A stretch of DNA of 59,349 nt from Bacteroidaceae bacterium (GTDB lineage Bacteria; Bacteroidota; Bacteroidia; Bacteroidales; Bacteroidaceae): NCBI GenBank assembly GCA_024401275.1, contig JAKSLJ010000021.1, positions 1 through 59,349 on the forward strand. Direction: 5' to 3'. A program made the translations under genes and the position numbers. The notes under the pieces were generated by a model. The model ran no database searches. It was not told the origin of the DNA and saw nothing but the letters and a program-made list of their open reading frames with translations. This document shows positions 24,652-33,141 of this stretch, in pieces (positions within the stretch are counted from its first letter, which is position 1; each line of letters opens with the position of its first letter).

Positions 24652-25080
24652 TTATTTATCGCCGATTGCAGCCTTCACCATTTCAAGTGCCTTTCCATGC
24701 TTCGCCTGAAGGTCTGGATAAGCCTTGCCGCGAGCATAGTTATGCTGCAGGTCATTGTATTTCACTTGCAGCGCTATAGAATTTCCAGAGTCAATAATCC
24801 TCTGCACATATTCATAATAGTCGGTTCCTTTCTCGTGAGTGAGCAGCCTCAGCGCATTCACCACACTCTCCGGAATGCCGGCATTCAGCAAGTCCTCAAA
24901 CGAGTATTCCGTATCTTCCACAACATCATGCAGGAAACCTGCCATCTTCTCTTCGTCCGTCTTTCCCATCATGCCCACGGTAATAGGGTGCAGGATAACC
25001 GGAGCGCCATCTTTGTCCTTCTGTCCGGCATGAGCCTTAGTTGCTATTTGCAGCGCGATGTCTATTGGATTCATTAACAT
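24652..25080 (-). CDS. HD-domain hydrolase, small alarmone hydrolase-like
   Basis: The 142-residue protein has KAHAGQKDKDGAPVILHP near the N-terminus and GFLHDVVEDT, the metal-binding HD core, in the middle; both are characteristic of RelA/SpoT-type and MESH1-like hydrolases. It may degrade (p)ppGpp or related nucleotides. Two start codons are possible (25080 or 25074). It lies 39 bases upstream of clpS and may be co-transcribed, linking stress nucleotides and proteolysis. Confidence 0.82.
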   Translation of the reverse strand: MLMNPIDIALQIATKAHAGQKDKDGAPVILHPITVGMMGKTDEEKMAGFLHDVVEDTEYSFEDLLNAGIPESVVNALRLLTHEKGTDYYEYVQRIIDSGNSIALQVKYNDLQHNYARGKAYPDLQAKHGKALEMVKAAIGDK

Positions 25081-25239
25081 ATCGATATAAATTGTTTAAC
25101 ATTGCTTTTACTTTGCAAAGATACAGTTTTTTGTTAAAAATCCCACATGTTGCATTTCAAAAAAGCTACTTTTCATGCTTTTTTATCGTTTTAAGCCAAC
25201 ATTTTGACGGCAAAATGTACTTTTTTGCGAAACATTTTC

Positions 25240-25247
25240 TAATTTTG
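25240..25247 (+). promoter_or_regulatory. Probable -7 box for DUF4160-DUF2442
   Basis: TAATTTTG followed by CCCC lies 22 bases before the ATG at 25269, implying a very short leader. Confidence 0.45.
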
Positions 25248-25268
25248 CCCCAAAGAATTTACAAGACT

Positions 25269-25526
25269 ATGCCAGAGATAAGCAGATTTTATGGTATTGT
25301 AATCAAAATGTTTTACGATGACCATAACCCTCCACACTTCCATGTAGAATACAATGAATACAAAGCTATCGTAACTATTGAAGATGGCATTGTGGAAGGA
25401 AAACTCCCTCGTAGAGCTTTAAACCTCGTATATGAGTGGTTGGATATTCATAAATCTGAGTTGCAGAGCAACTGGGAAAGAATAGAAAATGGCGAGACCT
25501 TGGTAAGAATAACTCCTTTAGGTTAA
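25269..25526 (+). CDS. DUF4160 protein
   Basis: The 85-residue protein MPEISRFYGIVIKMF...DHNPPHFHVEYNEYKA is a typical DUF4160 sequence (the PPHFHV motif is the family hallmark). A longer open frame exists upstream, but the ATG at 25269 follows a promoter box and gives the normal family N-terminus. Its stop overlaps the start of the DUF2442 gene by one base. The pair is widespread as neighbours and has been suspected to be a toxin-antitoxin-like module; the function is not established. Confidence 0.85.
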   Translation: MPEISRFYGIVIKMFYDDHNPPHFHVEYNEYKAIVTIEDGIVEGKLPRRALNLVYEWLDIHKSELQSNWERIENGETLVRITPLG

Positions 25527-25816
25527 TGACTATGGTTTGGGTTACATCAGCAAAATATATCGAAGATTATCGCGTTGCGTTGGTCTTCAACGATGACACG
25601 GAGAAGGAGGTTGACCTTTCTTCTTACCCTTACCGTAAGCCTTTTGAGAAGCTTAGGGACATTGAAGTCTTCAAGAACTTCACCCTCGACTCATGGACAT
25701 TAACCTGGGATGACGGAAACATCGACATCGCACCCGAGAGCCTTTATAAAATGGAAGATTGTTCTATAGGCATTGTTGCGGAAGATGATAGTCCTGAATA
25801 TGGGAAAATAAAATAA
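25526..25816 (+). CDS. DUF2442 protein
   Basis: The 96-residue protein (VWVTSAKYIEDYRVALVFNDDTEKEVDL, SWTLTWDDGNIDIAPESLY) is a clear DUF2442 member. It overlaps the DUF4160 gene (TAATG), so the two are translationally coupled. From its end to the ABC gene at 26051 are 234 bases with no recognised feature. Confidence 0.85.
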   Translation: MTMVWVTSAKYIEDYRVALVFNDDTEKEVDLSSYPYRKPFEKLRDIEVFKNFTLDSWTLTWDDGNIDIAPESLYKMEDCSIGIVAEDDSPEYGKIK

Positions 25817-26050
25817 TAAACATAAAGTAGAACTCTTAAAAACATTTTTTAGTCCTTGCCTCGGCTGGGACACTACGAAACAGACATTAATAGATTAAGC
25901 TGAAGAACGGTGCGCCATGTGTGCAGCCACTTCACCGATTCGTATTAATAAAACTCAATTATTAACTACGAAGGTGATGCGAAGACCGTTCGACACTTAA
26001 CATATACTAAACAGAACCTGCATTTTTACGTCAACGCTTTTTCCAATCAA

Positions 26051-26731
26051 CTATAATCTGTCATTTATATCATCCACCACCTGACCGTCAAACAGATTGA
26101 TGATGCGGTTGGCGTAGGTGGCGTCGTGCTGGGAGTGGGTAACCATTACGATTGTTGTGCCTTCGGAATTGAGTTGGGAGAGGAGTTCCATCACCTCAAG
26201 ACCGTTCTTTGAGTCGAGATTGCCGGTTGGTTCGTCGGCAAGGATTAGCTTTGGCTTGCCTATGATAGCGCGGGCGATGGCTACACGCTGCTGCTGACCG
26301 CCGGAAAGCTGCGAAGGGAAGTGCTTGCCGCGTTGCGACATGTTGAGGCGACGGAGCACTTCGAGTGTCCTCTGCTTACGCTCTTTAGAGGGAACGCCAG
26401 TGTAGAGAAGTGGCAGTTCGGTATTCTCGTTTACATTGAGTTCGTCGATAAGATTGAAACTCTGGAACACGAAGCCCATGAAACCCTTGCGAATGTCCGT
26501 GCGCTCGCTTTCGGTAAGTTGCGAAACATCCTTGCCGTTCAGCATATAAGTGCCTTCGGTTGGAGTATCAATGAGTCCTAGAATGTTGAGGAGAGTGGAT
26601 TTTCCGCAGCCTGAAGGTCCCATGACAGCCACGAATTCGCCTTCCTTCACTTCAAGGTTTACGCCGCCAAGGGCAACAGTGTCGAATTCTTCCGAGTGGA
26701 AGATCTTGGAGATGTTTTGTAGTTGTATCAT
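26051..26731 (-). CDS. ABC transporter ATP-binding protein (MacB/LolD type)
   Basis: The 226-residue ATPase has Walker A GPSGCGKST (38-46), the Q-loop GFVFQSFNLI, signature LSGGQQQRVAIARA, Walker B LILADEPTGNLDS and the switch His in MVTHSQ. This subfamily powers FtsX-like permeases that extract or expel lipids, peptides or drugs using periplasmic mechanotransmission. No permease lies beside it. The large FtsX-like permease at 33813-36356 has the same promoter and operator arrangement and is the likely partner. Confidence 0.92.
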   Translation of the reverse strand: MIQLQNISKIFHSEEFDTVALGGVNLEVKEGEFVAVMGPSGCGKSTLLNILGLIDTPTEGTYMLNGKDVSQLTESERTDIRKGFMGFVFQSFNLIDELNVNENTELPLLYTGVPSKERKQRTLEVLRRLNMSQRGKHFPSQLSGGQQQRVAIARAIIGKPKLILADEPTGNLDSKNGLEVMELLSQLNSEGTTIVMVTHSQHDATYANRIINLFDGQVVDDINDRL

Positions 26732-26756
26732 AGCAGTGAGTTTTGTTTTCTGAGTG

Positions 26757-26789
26757 CGAAATTACAGTTTTTTCCACAAACACGCAAGG
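26757..26789 (-). promoter_or_regulatory. Promoter of the ABC ATPase gene
   Basis: On the minus strand CCTTGCGTG (26789-26781) is followed 17 bases later by TAATTTCG (26764-26757). The permease promoter at 36449-36481 has the same two blocks with identical spacing and AAAACTG before the -7 box in both. Confidence 0.75.
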
Positions 26790-26813
26790 ATTAACATCTT
26801 CAAAAAGCCCCAC

Positions 26814-26853
26814 TGTATGAAAATCATACAGAAAAGTGTATGATTCCTTTACA
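26814..26853 (-). promoter_or_regulatory. Double operator upstream of the ABC ATPase gene
   Basis: Site 1 is the perfect palindrome TGTATGAAAATCATACA (26814-26830). Site 2 is TGTATGATTCCTTTACA (26837-26853), 23 bases away centre to centre. Matching sites are at 36506-36545 and 37501-37540. Confidence 0.8.
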
Positions 26854-26987
26854 CAATTTATGCAAATCCTACTTATAAGAGATGCCAATAGCGGGTGTAA
26901 TGTTTTTTGAAGAAAATCTCAAAAAAATCATTTTTGGGGTAATTGAATTACCTTCTTTTACGTTATATAAGTAAACAGTCCTAAAAA

Positions 26988-27506
26988 ATGATATCAATAT
27001 TCCGACATAAACGACGAAGTCCAGACGAGGAGTTTGACGAGCTTTTCCGCTCATCATACCCGAGTCTTTACCGTTATGCCTATTCGCTTCTGCGGGATGA
27101 GGATGATAGTCGGGATGTGGTGAGCGAGGTGTTTGTGAAAGTTCTGGAGAAGAAGCCGAAAACTACGAATATGACTGGCTATCTCATGGCAATGGTTCAC
27201 AACAAGGCTTTGGACAAACTGAAACAGCAGAAAGTGGAAAATGAGGCTCGGCAACGGTTGCTGCATGACTACAAACTATTCCTCGAGACTGATGAACAGA
27301 AGGAGGAAAGGCTGAATGCCATACTGCAATTCGTTGAGAATGAACTTACTCCGCAGACGCAAAGAATACTGCGAATGTGTTATGCAGAGAAGAAATCGTA
27401 CAAGGAAGTGGCTGCGGAACTCGACATAAGCATTCAAGCAGTGAACAAACATATCTCGCAAGCCTTGAAGAAACTTCGGGAAAGATTCAATCCCCCAGAA
27501 AAGTGA
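26988..27506 (+). CDS. ECF-type RNA polymerase sigma factor
   Basis: The 172-residue protein has sigma region 2 (FRSSYPSLYRYAYSLLRDEDDSRDVVSEVFVKVLE) and region 4 (QRILRMCYAEKKSYKEVAAELDISIQAVNKHISQALKKLRERF) joined by a short linker, the standard ECF layout. The following gene encodes a one-helix membrane protein likely to be its anti-sigma factor. Downstream secreted and outer-membrane proteins may be its targets or co-operonic envelope sensors. It is divergent from the ABC ATPase gene. Confidence 0.9.
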   Translation: MISIFRHKRRSPDEEFDELFRSSYPSLYRYAYSLLRDEDDSRDVVSEVFVKVLEKKPKTTNMTGYLMAMVHNKALDKLKQQKVENEARQRLLHDYKLFLETDEQKEERLNAILQFVENELTPQTQRILRMCYAEKKSYKEVAAELDISIQAVNKHISQALKKLRERFNPPEK

Positions 27507-27516
27507 AAAATGAATT

Positions 27517-27900
27517 ATGAAGAAATATAATGAATACAACATAGAGCAGGAGCTGATGGAGGCTTTCGTCCTTGAAAAGACTGACGCTGAAATCTGTATG
27601 CCAGACATTGATGCTGAGCTGCGGCGGGTACATTCGTTGGCAGAAAGCAAGATTCATGCTAAGTCAAAGTCAAGACTGCGGATAGCTTCCATTGCTGCAT
27701 GTGTGGCTGTTCTGCTGGGAGTCGGTTTTGCCACTTATCAGAATCAGACCACAAGCAAGGAGCTTTGCATAGCATACGTAGGCGGAAATCGCATCACGGA
27801 CGAAACGAAAGTCATGCAACTGATGGCAGAAGACATGAGTCATCTGAATGGCGAAAGCGACATTCTGGAAGACCAATTAAGTGTAATGTTTAACGAATAA
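27517..27900 (+). CDS. Putative anti-sigma factor, single membrane helix
   Basis: The 127-residue protein has a soluble N-terminal half with acidic helices, one hydrophobic helix (about 56-75, LRIASIAACVAVLLGVGFATY) and a short C-terminal part. No zinc-binding anti-sigma motif is visible. The role is inferred from its position 10 bases after the sigma gene and from its topology. DNA-level spacing supports one operon with the two following genes. Confidence 0.6.
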   Translation: MKKYNEYNIEQELMEAFVLEKTDAEICMPDIDAELRRVHSLAESKIHAKSKSRLRIASIAACVAVLLGVGFATYQNQTTSKELCIAYVGGNRITDETKVMQLMAEDMSHLNGESDILEDQLSVMFNE

Positions 27901-27931
27901 GGGCAGTTTCCAAAACTACCGATCCAAAAAT

Positions 27932-28384
27932 ATGAGAAAGTTTTTATATTTATTATTGTTGGTATGCTTCATTCCAATAGCGGCAATGGCGCAGAAAGAC
28001 CTTCACGTAGGTCGGATTCTGAACGGTCACTACAAGAAGAATCCTGCCGTTACGGAAGTGGAAATCATGGGCGAACGACTGCGCGAGTACGGACTTACCT
28101 ATTACCATAGCTTCACGGTGAAAGGCGACCAGAAGATTATGGAAGAGGTCAGGGCGGCTTTCCTTGCCGATGAACCGAAGGCTGTGGACAAGGATGTGAC
28201 CAATGTTGGTGGACGGCTTAGCACTGGCATGTATCGCCTGGAGTATGGCGGTGATGTGAACAGGTTCCTGTTTTTCAAGGACATGAGACTGTCGCCGTCA
28301 AAGAAGCAGAACGCAGTTATGGTTATTTACATGGAGGGATACATTACCCTCAAGACATTACAACGAAGATTCAAAAACAAATAA
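27932..28384 (+). CDS. Secreted DUF6108-like protein
   Basis: The 150-residue protein starts with a signal peptide (1-20, FIPIAAMAQ) and then a compact domain (VGRILNGHYKKNPAVTEVEIMGERLREYGLTYYHSFTVKG). It resembles the small periplasmic DUF6108 family found after ECF sigma/anti-sigma genes in Bacteroidales; that assignment is from memory of the family and its context. It is followed after 5 bases by the next gene, so both probably belong to the sigma operon. Confidence 0.65.
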   Translation: MRKFLYLLLLVCFIPIAAMAQKDLHVGRILNGHYKKNPAVTEVEIMGERLREYGLTYYHSFTVKGDQKIMEEVRAAFLADEPKAVDKDVTNVGGRLSTGMYRLEYGGDVNRFLFFKDMRLSPSKKQNAVMVIYMEGYITLKTLQRRFKNK

Positions 28385-28389
28385 ACCGT

Positions 28390-29274
28390 ATGAAAAGAAT
28401 AATGTTTACATTGATGGCAGCGATGACAATTATGCAGAATGCTGCTGCCCAGACAGATACTGTCGTCGTAAAGAATGCTGATGAAGTGAAAGTCGTAACC
28501 ACTGGCGACACTCTAAGCGTAAGCATCCGTGGCAAGAAGGACGAGCCAAACTATTACTTCAACAAGACCGTTGCCGTAGATTCGGAGAAGGAAGATGAGA
28601 CAACTTCTTCCAAAAATGTAGGCTCTCGCTTGGGTTGGGACTTCAGCTTAATAGAAGATCGCAACTCTGCAGCGGAAATTGAGCTTGGATTTGTTCCACA
28701 ACTATCTGCCGGCTGGAATATTCTTCTCGGGAAACCTTCTGATATGAAAACAAAATGGTTCCCAACTACTGATTTAGGCTTTGACATTTTCCGATTATCG
28801 GTAAGGCCAGCAAAGGCAAAATGGTGGGTATCATTGGATTGGGGAGTTTTGTACAACAAATATTATCTTAAAGATTGCATGATGACAGCTTCTCCGGACG
28901 GAAATGTCGGCATCTCGCAATATCCAGAAGGCAGCGACTCTCAATCTTCTTATTTCCAGACAGTCTCTTCAAATCTTACGCTGATGGGACACTATTACAT
29001 TTCCAAGAATAATTCATTGGGACTGGGCATCTCGTGGAATGAAAGAATAATGGACAACGGCAGTTACAAGACGAAATACACCCTCTCTGACGGAACAAAA
29101 GTTGTAGATATGAATGAACTGCCTATCCGCAGAAATCTCTTCTCCATAAAGGCAGAGTATATGATGGATAATAGGTATGGATTTTATCTTCGCTATACTC
29201 CGATGTCCATGTTCCATAAAGGCAAAGGACCATCCTTCCTGCAACTTGCTCTCGGTTTCCAAGTGAGATTTTAA
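28390..29274 (+). CDS. Outer-membrane beta-barrel-like protein
   Basis: The 294-residue protein has a signal peptide (about 1-20), a Val/Thr/Asp-rich periplasmic segment, and a C-terminal half of alternating aromatic and polar strands ending in LQLALGFQVRF, the aromatic-terminated final strand expected of outer-membrane barrels. Last gene of the sigma operon, followed by a terminator. No specific family was recognised. A monitored envelope component is a plausible role. Confidence 0.65.
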   Translation: MKRIMFTLMAAMTIMQNAAAQTDTVVVKNADEVKVVTTGDTLSVSIRGKKDEPNYYFNKTVAVDSEKEDETTSSKNVGSRLGWDFSLIEDRNSAAEIELGFVPQLSAGWNILLGKPSDMKTKWFPTTDLGFDIFRLSVRPAKAKWWVSLDWGVLYNKYYLKDCMMTASPDGNVGISQYPEGSDSQSSYFQTVSSNLTLMGHYYISKNNSLGLGISWNERIMDNGSYKTKYTLSDGTKVVDMNELPIRRNLFSIKAEYMMDNRYGFYLRYTPMSMFHKGKGPSFLQLALGFQVRF

Positions 29275-29297
29275 TTATAGACATGATATAGAACTGT

Positions 29298-29333
29298 AAT
29301 CCCCGAAAGATCTTTGCTAAACTTTCGGGGATT
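29298..29333 (+). terminator. Terminator of the ECF sigma operon
   Basis: AATCCCCGAAAG (29298-29309) pairs perfectly with CTTTCGGGGATT (29322-29333). It ends in TATTGTTTATTTT, a weak T-rich tail. Confidence 0.85.
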
Positions 29334-29374
29334 TATTGTTTATTTTCGGAACGTTCCTCCACTTTTATGTGCTT

Positions 29375-29496
29375 AAAAGTGTGGATTTATCGGAATTCAA
29401 GAACCCAAAAGTGCGGATTTATCGGAATTCAAGAACCCAAAAGTGCGGATTTATCGGAATTTGCGAGCCATTTTTTTGGTATTTATCGGAATTTGT
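29375..29496 (+). repeat. 32-bp tandem repeat in the DUF4143 ATPase promoter region
   Basis: Units of 32 bp start at 29375, 29407 and 29439 with the core GTGCGGATTTATCGGAATT. A fourth, partial unit (GGTATTTATCGGAATTTG) at 29479-29496 lies between the -33 and -7 boxes. The units happen to be open in one frame, which explains an artificially long reading frame upstream of the ATPase. Confidence 0.85.
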
Positions 29497-29505
29497 TTAC
29501 CTTTG
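29475..29505 (+). promoter_or_regulatory. Promoter of the DUF4143 ATPase gene
   Basis: TTTG (29475-29478) and TACCTTTG (29498-29505) are 19 bp apart. The last TTTATCGGAATT repeat lies in the spacer, so a protein bound to the repeats would block the polymerase. Confidence 0.78.
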
Positions 29506-29549
29506 CAGCAGTTTTTGATTATTCTTATGTCTCTATAATTCATGCAGTT

Positions 29550-30860
29550 ATGGTAAATGAAAAGATAATATTGCAAGTCCTATCAGAACAAAAGGCCGAG
29601 ATAATGAACTACAAGCCACAAAAATGGGTGACTCGTAGAGAGGAATCTTTGTTTGAATTTGATAGTACATTAGCGCAAGTTGTCATAGGAGTTAGGCGTA
29701 GTGGAAAGTCAACACTCTGCCATAAGGTGCTGCAGGAGCATGGCGTGAGATACGCTTATGTGAATCTGGATGACGATCGTCTTGCGAATATGCAGACAGA
29801 AGACCTTAATACAGTGCTTTCCTGCGTTTATCAATTGTATGGAACAGATGTGCCTTACCTTTTCCTGGACGAGATACAGGATGTGGAAGGATGGTATCTC
29901 TTTGTGAATAGATTGTTGCGCACAGACCTGCATATCTTCGTTACCGGAAGTAATGCAAAGTTGCTTAGTGGTGAACTTGCCACCCATCTTACAGGTCGAT
30001 ATAACGAGATAAAACTGTTTCCGTTCTCCTTTGCAGAGTATTGTGAGTATAAAAAGTTGAATACCAGTGATATAACTACCAAGGCAGAAGCCGAGAGAAA
30101 GTCGGCCTTTATGGATTATATAAATGTTGGCGGCTTCCCCGAAGTGCAGAAAATCCGTAATAAGAGAGGCTATGTTGAGAGCCTGATAGAAGCCATATTG
30201 CAGAAAGATATTCAGAAGCGTTTCAAGATACGCGATGTAGAGTCGCTGCGCAAGATAGCACATCATCTGATAAGCAATGCTTGTCAAGAGCTGAACTATG
30301 ACGAAATGGCTAAGCTGCTTGGTCTTTCTGACAAGACCATACAGAAATATGTGTCATACTTGCAGCAGGCTTTTCTTGTGCAGATACTCAGTAAGCACTC
30401 TTTTAAAAGTAGGGAACGAATACGCGGAGCAAAATCTTATATCGTAGATTCAGGCTTGCAGAATAATCGGGAGAATTCCATGGCAGCAAAAAACATCGGG
30501 TGGCGCTTGGAGAATGTTGTGTATATAGAGCTGCTCAGACGTTATGCCAATGATTTTCTTGACATCTACTTTTATAAGCCTAAAGCGAATGGCAAGGAAG
30601 TGGATTTCGTTGTATGCGACAAGAATAAAGCAAAGATGCTCGTGCAGGTAGCTTATGACATAGATTCAGAGAAAACATTCAAGCGTGAGACGTCTGCTCT
30701 CGTTGCTGCATCCTCAGCACTCGCTTGTGACAATCTCCTACTCATAGCCTTTGCTGACTCCCGTGACATAGAGGTTGATGGGAAGGTTATACATATAAAA
30801 TCTGCCTTGGATTGGCTGCTTGAAGAAAATAGAAATGTGATATTTGAACAACCATATTAA
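29550..30860 (+). CDS. AAA ATPase with DUF4143 domain
   Basis: The protein has 436 residues from the ATG at 29550; the frame stays open upstream only through repeats that precede the promoter. Walker A is IGVRRSGKST (46-55) and Walker B YLFLDEIQDV; TGSNAKLLSGEL is the sensor strand. A winged-helix segment (AKLLGLSDKTIQKYVSYLQQAFLVQIL) and a C-terminal DUF4143 region with a nuclease-like YFYKPKANGKEVDFVV follow. These archaeal-type ATPases are common in Bacteroidota and of unknown role. A second one is at 44954, also behind an unusual promoter repeat. Confidence 0.88.
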   Translation: MVNEKIILQVLSEQKAEIMNYKPQKWVTRREESLFEFDSTLAQVVIGVRRSGKSTLCHKVLQEHGVRYAYVNLDDDRLANMQTEDLNTVLSCVYQLYGTDVPYLFLDEIQDVEGWYLFVNRLLRTDLHIFVTGSNAKLLSGELATHLTGRYNEIKLFPFSFAEYCEYKKLNTSDITTKAEAERKSAFMDYINVGGFPEVQKIRNKRGYVESLIEAILQKDIQKRFKIRDVESLRKIAHHLISNACQELNYDEMAKLLGLSDKTIQKYVSYLQQAFLVQILSKHSFKSRERIRGAKSYIVDSGLQNNRENSMAAKNIGWRLENVVYIELLRRYANDFLDIYFYKPKANGKEVDFVVCDKNKAKMLVQVAYDIDSEKTFKRETSALVAASSALACDNLLLIAFADSRDIEVDGKVIHIKSALDWLLEENRNVIFEQPY

Positions 30861-30877
30861 CCTTAACCAGAATTAAA

Positions 30878-31630
30878 ATGAAAAGAATATCGCTTCTCTT
30901 ATTGTTCATTAGTCTTACTACCAGTCTTTTCGCCCAAGATGATTGGGAGCGAAAGTGGGGTGTGGAGGCAACGCTCGGTGGGGGCTCTTTTTATGAGAAC
31001 AAGACTCTTGTCAATGAAGATAGTTACAACGCATTTGAGGTTACGGCGGATTATTACATTACGCCACGTCTTGCCTTGAGCGCTGGCTTGTATCTGGAAC
31101 AGGATGGAATCATGACGGATTATTCCAATGGCATTGGCATGAAGAGCTTCTGCATGTTTGGTCCGGAGGTGGGAGGCAAGTTCTACTTCTTCCCTAAGAA
31201 ATGGATGGTGCAACCGTACGTCGGTGCCATGCTGAAGACTAATGTCCTTAATCTCGGCAAGGAGAAAGGCAAGTTCGGATACGAGGGCAATACGGTTGAT
31301 TGCTCGAAGGCTGTTGTCGATTATGACATCCAATGTCCTGTGGCTTCGGTAGCTCCCAAGCTCGGCATTGATTTGAGACTAACAAAGAGCGTTATCCTTA
31401 CCGCGAACATGGACTATCGCATCGGACTCTATGGCCATAACCGTTCGCATACGGAAGTGCTTGAAGGCTATCATGCCGGCAATGCTTACGATATTGATGA
31501 GTCGATGGTGCGCAACGGCTATTCCATCGGCTTGAAGATTGACCTGCCGTGGCGCAAAAAGGATAATGGCAAGGTGCTCAAAGGCTTGCTTGATGTCATT
31601 TACTTCTGGATTTCCAGCAAGGCATATTAG
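30878..31630 (+). CDS. Outer-membrane beta-barrel protein
   Basis: The 250-residue protein has a signal peptide (1-19, TTSLFAQ) and alternating barrel strands (WGVEATLGGGSFYE, FEVTADYYITPRLALSAGLYLE, VQPYVGAML, NGYSIGLKIDLPW). It resembles porin-like small barrels, but the last strand is followed by a hydrophobic VLKGLLDVIYFWISS segment, which is unusual. It follows the ATPase gene after 17 bases and may be co-transcribed. No substrate can be named. Confidence 0.65.
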   Translation: MKRISLLLLFISLTTSLFAQDDWERKWGVEATLGGGSFYENKTLVNEDSYNAFEVTADYYITPRLALSAGLYLEQDGIMTDYSNGIGMKSFCMFGPEVGGKFYFFPKKWMVQPYVGAMLKTNVLNLGKEKGKFGYEGNTVDCSKAVVDYDIQCPVASVAPKLGIDLRLTKSVILTANMDYRIGLYGHNRSHTEVLEGYHAGNAYDIDESMVRNGYSIGLKIDLPWRKKDNGKVLKGLLDVIYFWISSKAY

Positions 31631-31707
31631 TGGCATTTCGGACTGCATAATGCAATAAATCGCCTTTCCTTTCGTTTATTTTAATAGCAACAAAAACATA
31701 ATTGAAC

Positions 31708-32346
31708 ATGAAAAAGATATTGCTGATGATAGCCGTCATATTGATGGCGATTTCTGCTGATGCTCAGGTGCAGTTTGGTGTAAGAGGCGGTTTGAATGTT
31801 TCGAAGGAGTCCGACCAGATTATTACAGCCGTAATTGAAAATGGAGGTACCGAAGAGATAAACTTCTCCAACGACATGAAATGGCGTGCGGGTGTGAATG
31901 TCGGCGGTTTTGTGAATATTCCGGAGAGTGATATGTTCGACCTTGAGATAGGACTCTCTTACTCCATGCTCGGATATAATGATAAGATTATTGAGATTGA
32001 CGGCAGGGGCGAAAAGAAGCTTGACCATAATGTTACAAGCCACTATCTCACCATTCCGGTAGCAGAGAAGTTCTACCCTACAGGCAAAGGTTTCTATCTG
32101 GAACTCGGACCGCAGCTTGGCATCTTGCTCTCAAAGAAGGCAACTGTTGGCGGTGGCGATTCCTACACTCCGTTCAAGGATGACAACCGCACTCTCGACT
32201 TCGGCATTCTCGGTGGCGTGGGCTATGTATTCCCTAACGGCATGTTCCTCAACGGCCGCTACATCCACGGTTTGACAGAAACATGCAAGATCTTCAGCGG
32301 CGGCAAGAACAGAAACCTCCAGCTATCTCTCGGCTATCTGTTCTAA
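31708..32346 (+). CDS. PorT-like outer-membrane beta-barrel protein
   Basis: The 212-residue protein starts at the ATG 31708 (a TTG six bases earlier is unlikely) with a signal peptide ending ISADAQ. VQFGVRGGLNVS, GVNVGGFVNI, YLTIPVAEKFYP, FYLELGPQLGILLS and LQLSLGYLF are classic of the PorT/outer-membrane barrel family (PF13568-like). The final Phe-ended strand is present. It may act in envelope maintenance; no partner is obvious. Confidence 0.85.
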   Translation: MKKILLMIAVILMAISADAQVQFGVRGGLNVSKESDQIITAVIENGGTEEINFSNDMKWRAGVNVGGFVNIPESDMFDLEIGLSYSMLGYNDKIIEIDGRGEKKLDHNVTSHYLTIPVAEKFYPTGKGFYLELGPQLGILLSKKATVGGGDSYTPFKDDNRTLDFGILGGVGYVFPNGMFLNGRYIHGLTETCKIFSGGKNRNLQLSLGYLF

Positions 32347-32392
32347 ACGTCAATAAATAGTTTCGCAATCTCCGCTCGCGAAGGCTTTTGAA

Positions 32393-33094
32393 TCATTTGT
32401 TTTCAAGGTTCAATTGTTCAAAATGAGCAAGAACTCTTGAAATGAGAACATCTCTTGAAACCGTACCATCTTCGAGTTCTTTTTGAGAAATGTTTAATAT
32501 TTGGGCTGCTCGTTCTATTGAAGTTTCATTATTATCCCATTTTTCTACATCATTAGCATCAATTGGTATCATTTGGAGAAATTCCACTCTTTTTCCTGAT
32601 GCCAAACGAACTTCGGTTGAACCACAGAAGTCAGTTAACGACGGGGTAAAGAACAAAGCGGACGTCTTTGTGAAATCATTATAATTCTTTTCTAAATCCA
32701 ATATCTCAAATGGTCCGTAGTATTCATCTATTCTACTAACGGATTTCAGGAGTCTTATAGGCCACCAATTCTCTTCTTTGTTACCACTTTCATTAGCAAC
32801 ATTCCAATAAGCCGGAAGGAACAAGACAAACTCCTGGCGAGCTTTTATTCCACCCAGTCCCTCCAGTTTATGCGCTCCACGCCCCATAGTGCAAATAGTA
32901 TAGTAGTTTGCACCATCATGAGGGAATATTACCGCCAAATCAATATGGATATCACCAGACTCAACCTCGTGCCCCACAAGATCTACCGCTCCATAGTTCT
33001 TCTCTATGAAATCTGTGATTTCTTCCAGTTCTTCTTGGGAATATTGCTTGCCTTGTTTTTCCCTTTTTCCGAATATTTTGTTGAATAGTTTCAT
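32393..33094 (-). CDS. SUFU (suppressor-of-fused) domain protein
   Basis: The 233-residue protein matches the bacterial SUFU family: GDIHIDLAVIFPHDGANYYTICTMG, EFVLFLPAYWN and the late FLQMIPID segment. Bacterial SUFU proteins often act as immunity proteins to polymorphic toxins or as stress proteins. The frame extends to a TTG at 33106, but the ATG at 33094 gives MKLFNKIFGK. It converges with the barrel gene at 32346 and is preceded on the same strand by a small XRE gene. No toxin gene lies beside it. Confidence 0.82.
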   Translation of the reverse strand: MKLFNKIFGKREKQGKQYSQEELEEITDFIEKNYGAVDLVGHEVESGDIHIDLAVIFPHDGANYYTICTMGRGAHKLEGLGGIKARQEFVLFLPAYWNVANESGNKEENWWPIRLLKSVSRIDEYYGPFEILDLEKNYNDFTKTSALFFTPSLTDFCGSTEVRLASGKRVEFLQMIPIDANDVEKWDNNETSIERAAQILNISQKELEDGTVSRDVLISRVLAHFEQLNLENK

Positions 33095-33103
33095 AAGCAA
33101 CTG

Positions 33104-33111
33104 CAAAAGTA
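33104..33111 (-). promoter_or_regulatory. Probable -7 box for the SUFU gene
   Basis: TACTTTTG on the minus strand ends nine bases before the ATG at 33094, so the transcript would be leaderless or nearly so. Confidence 0.45.
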
Positions 33112-33141
33112 ACCGTTTTTATTTCTAAAGTTCTTCCTATG

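Noticed and set aside
29375-29469. CRISPR-like array
   Set aside because: The 32-bp units abut without spacers and lie in a promoter; no cas genes are in the window.
29367-29549. N-terminal extension of the first DUF4143 ATPase
   Set aside because: The extra 61 codons are translated tandem repeats lying upstream of or within the promoter.
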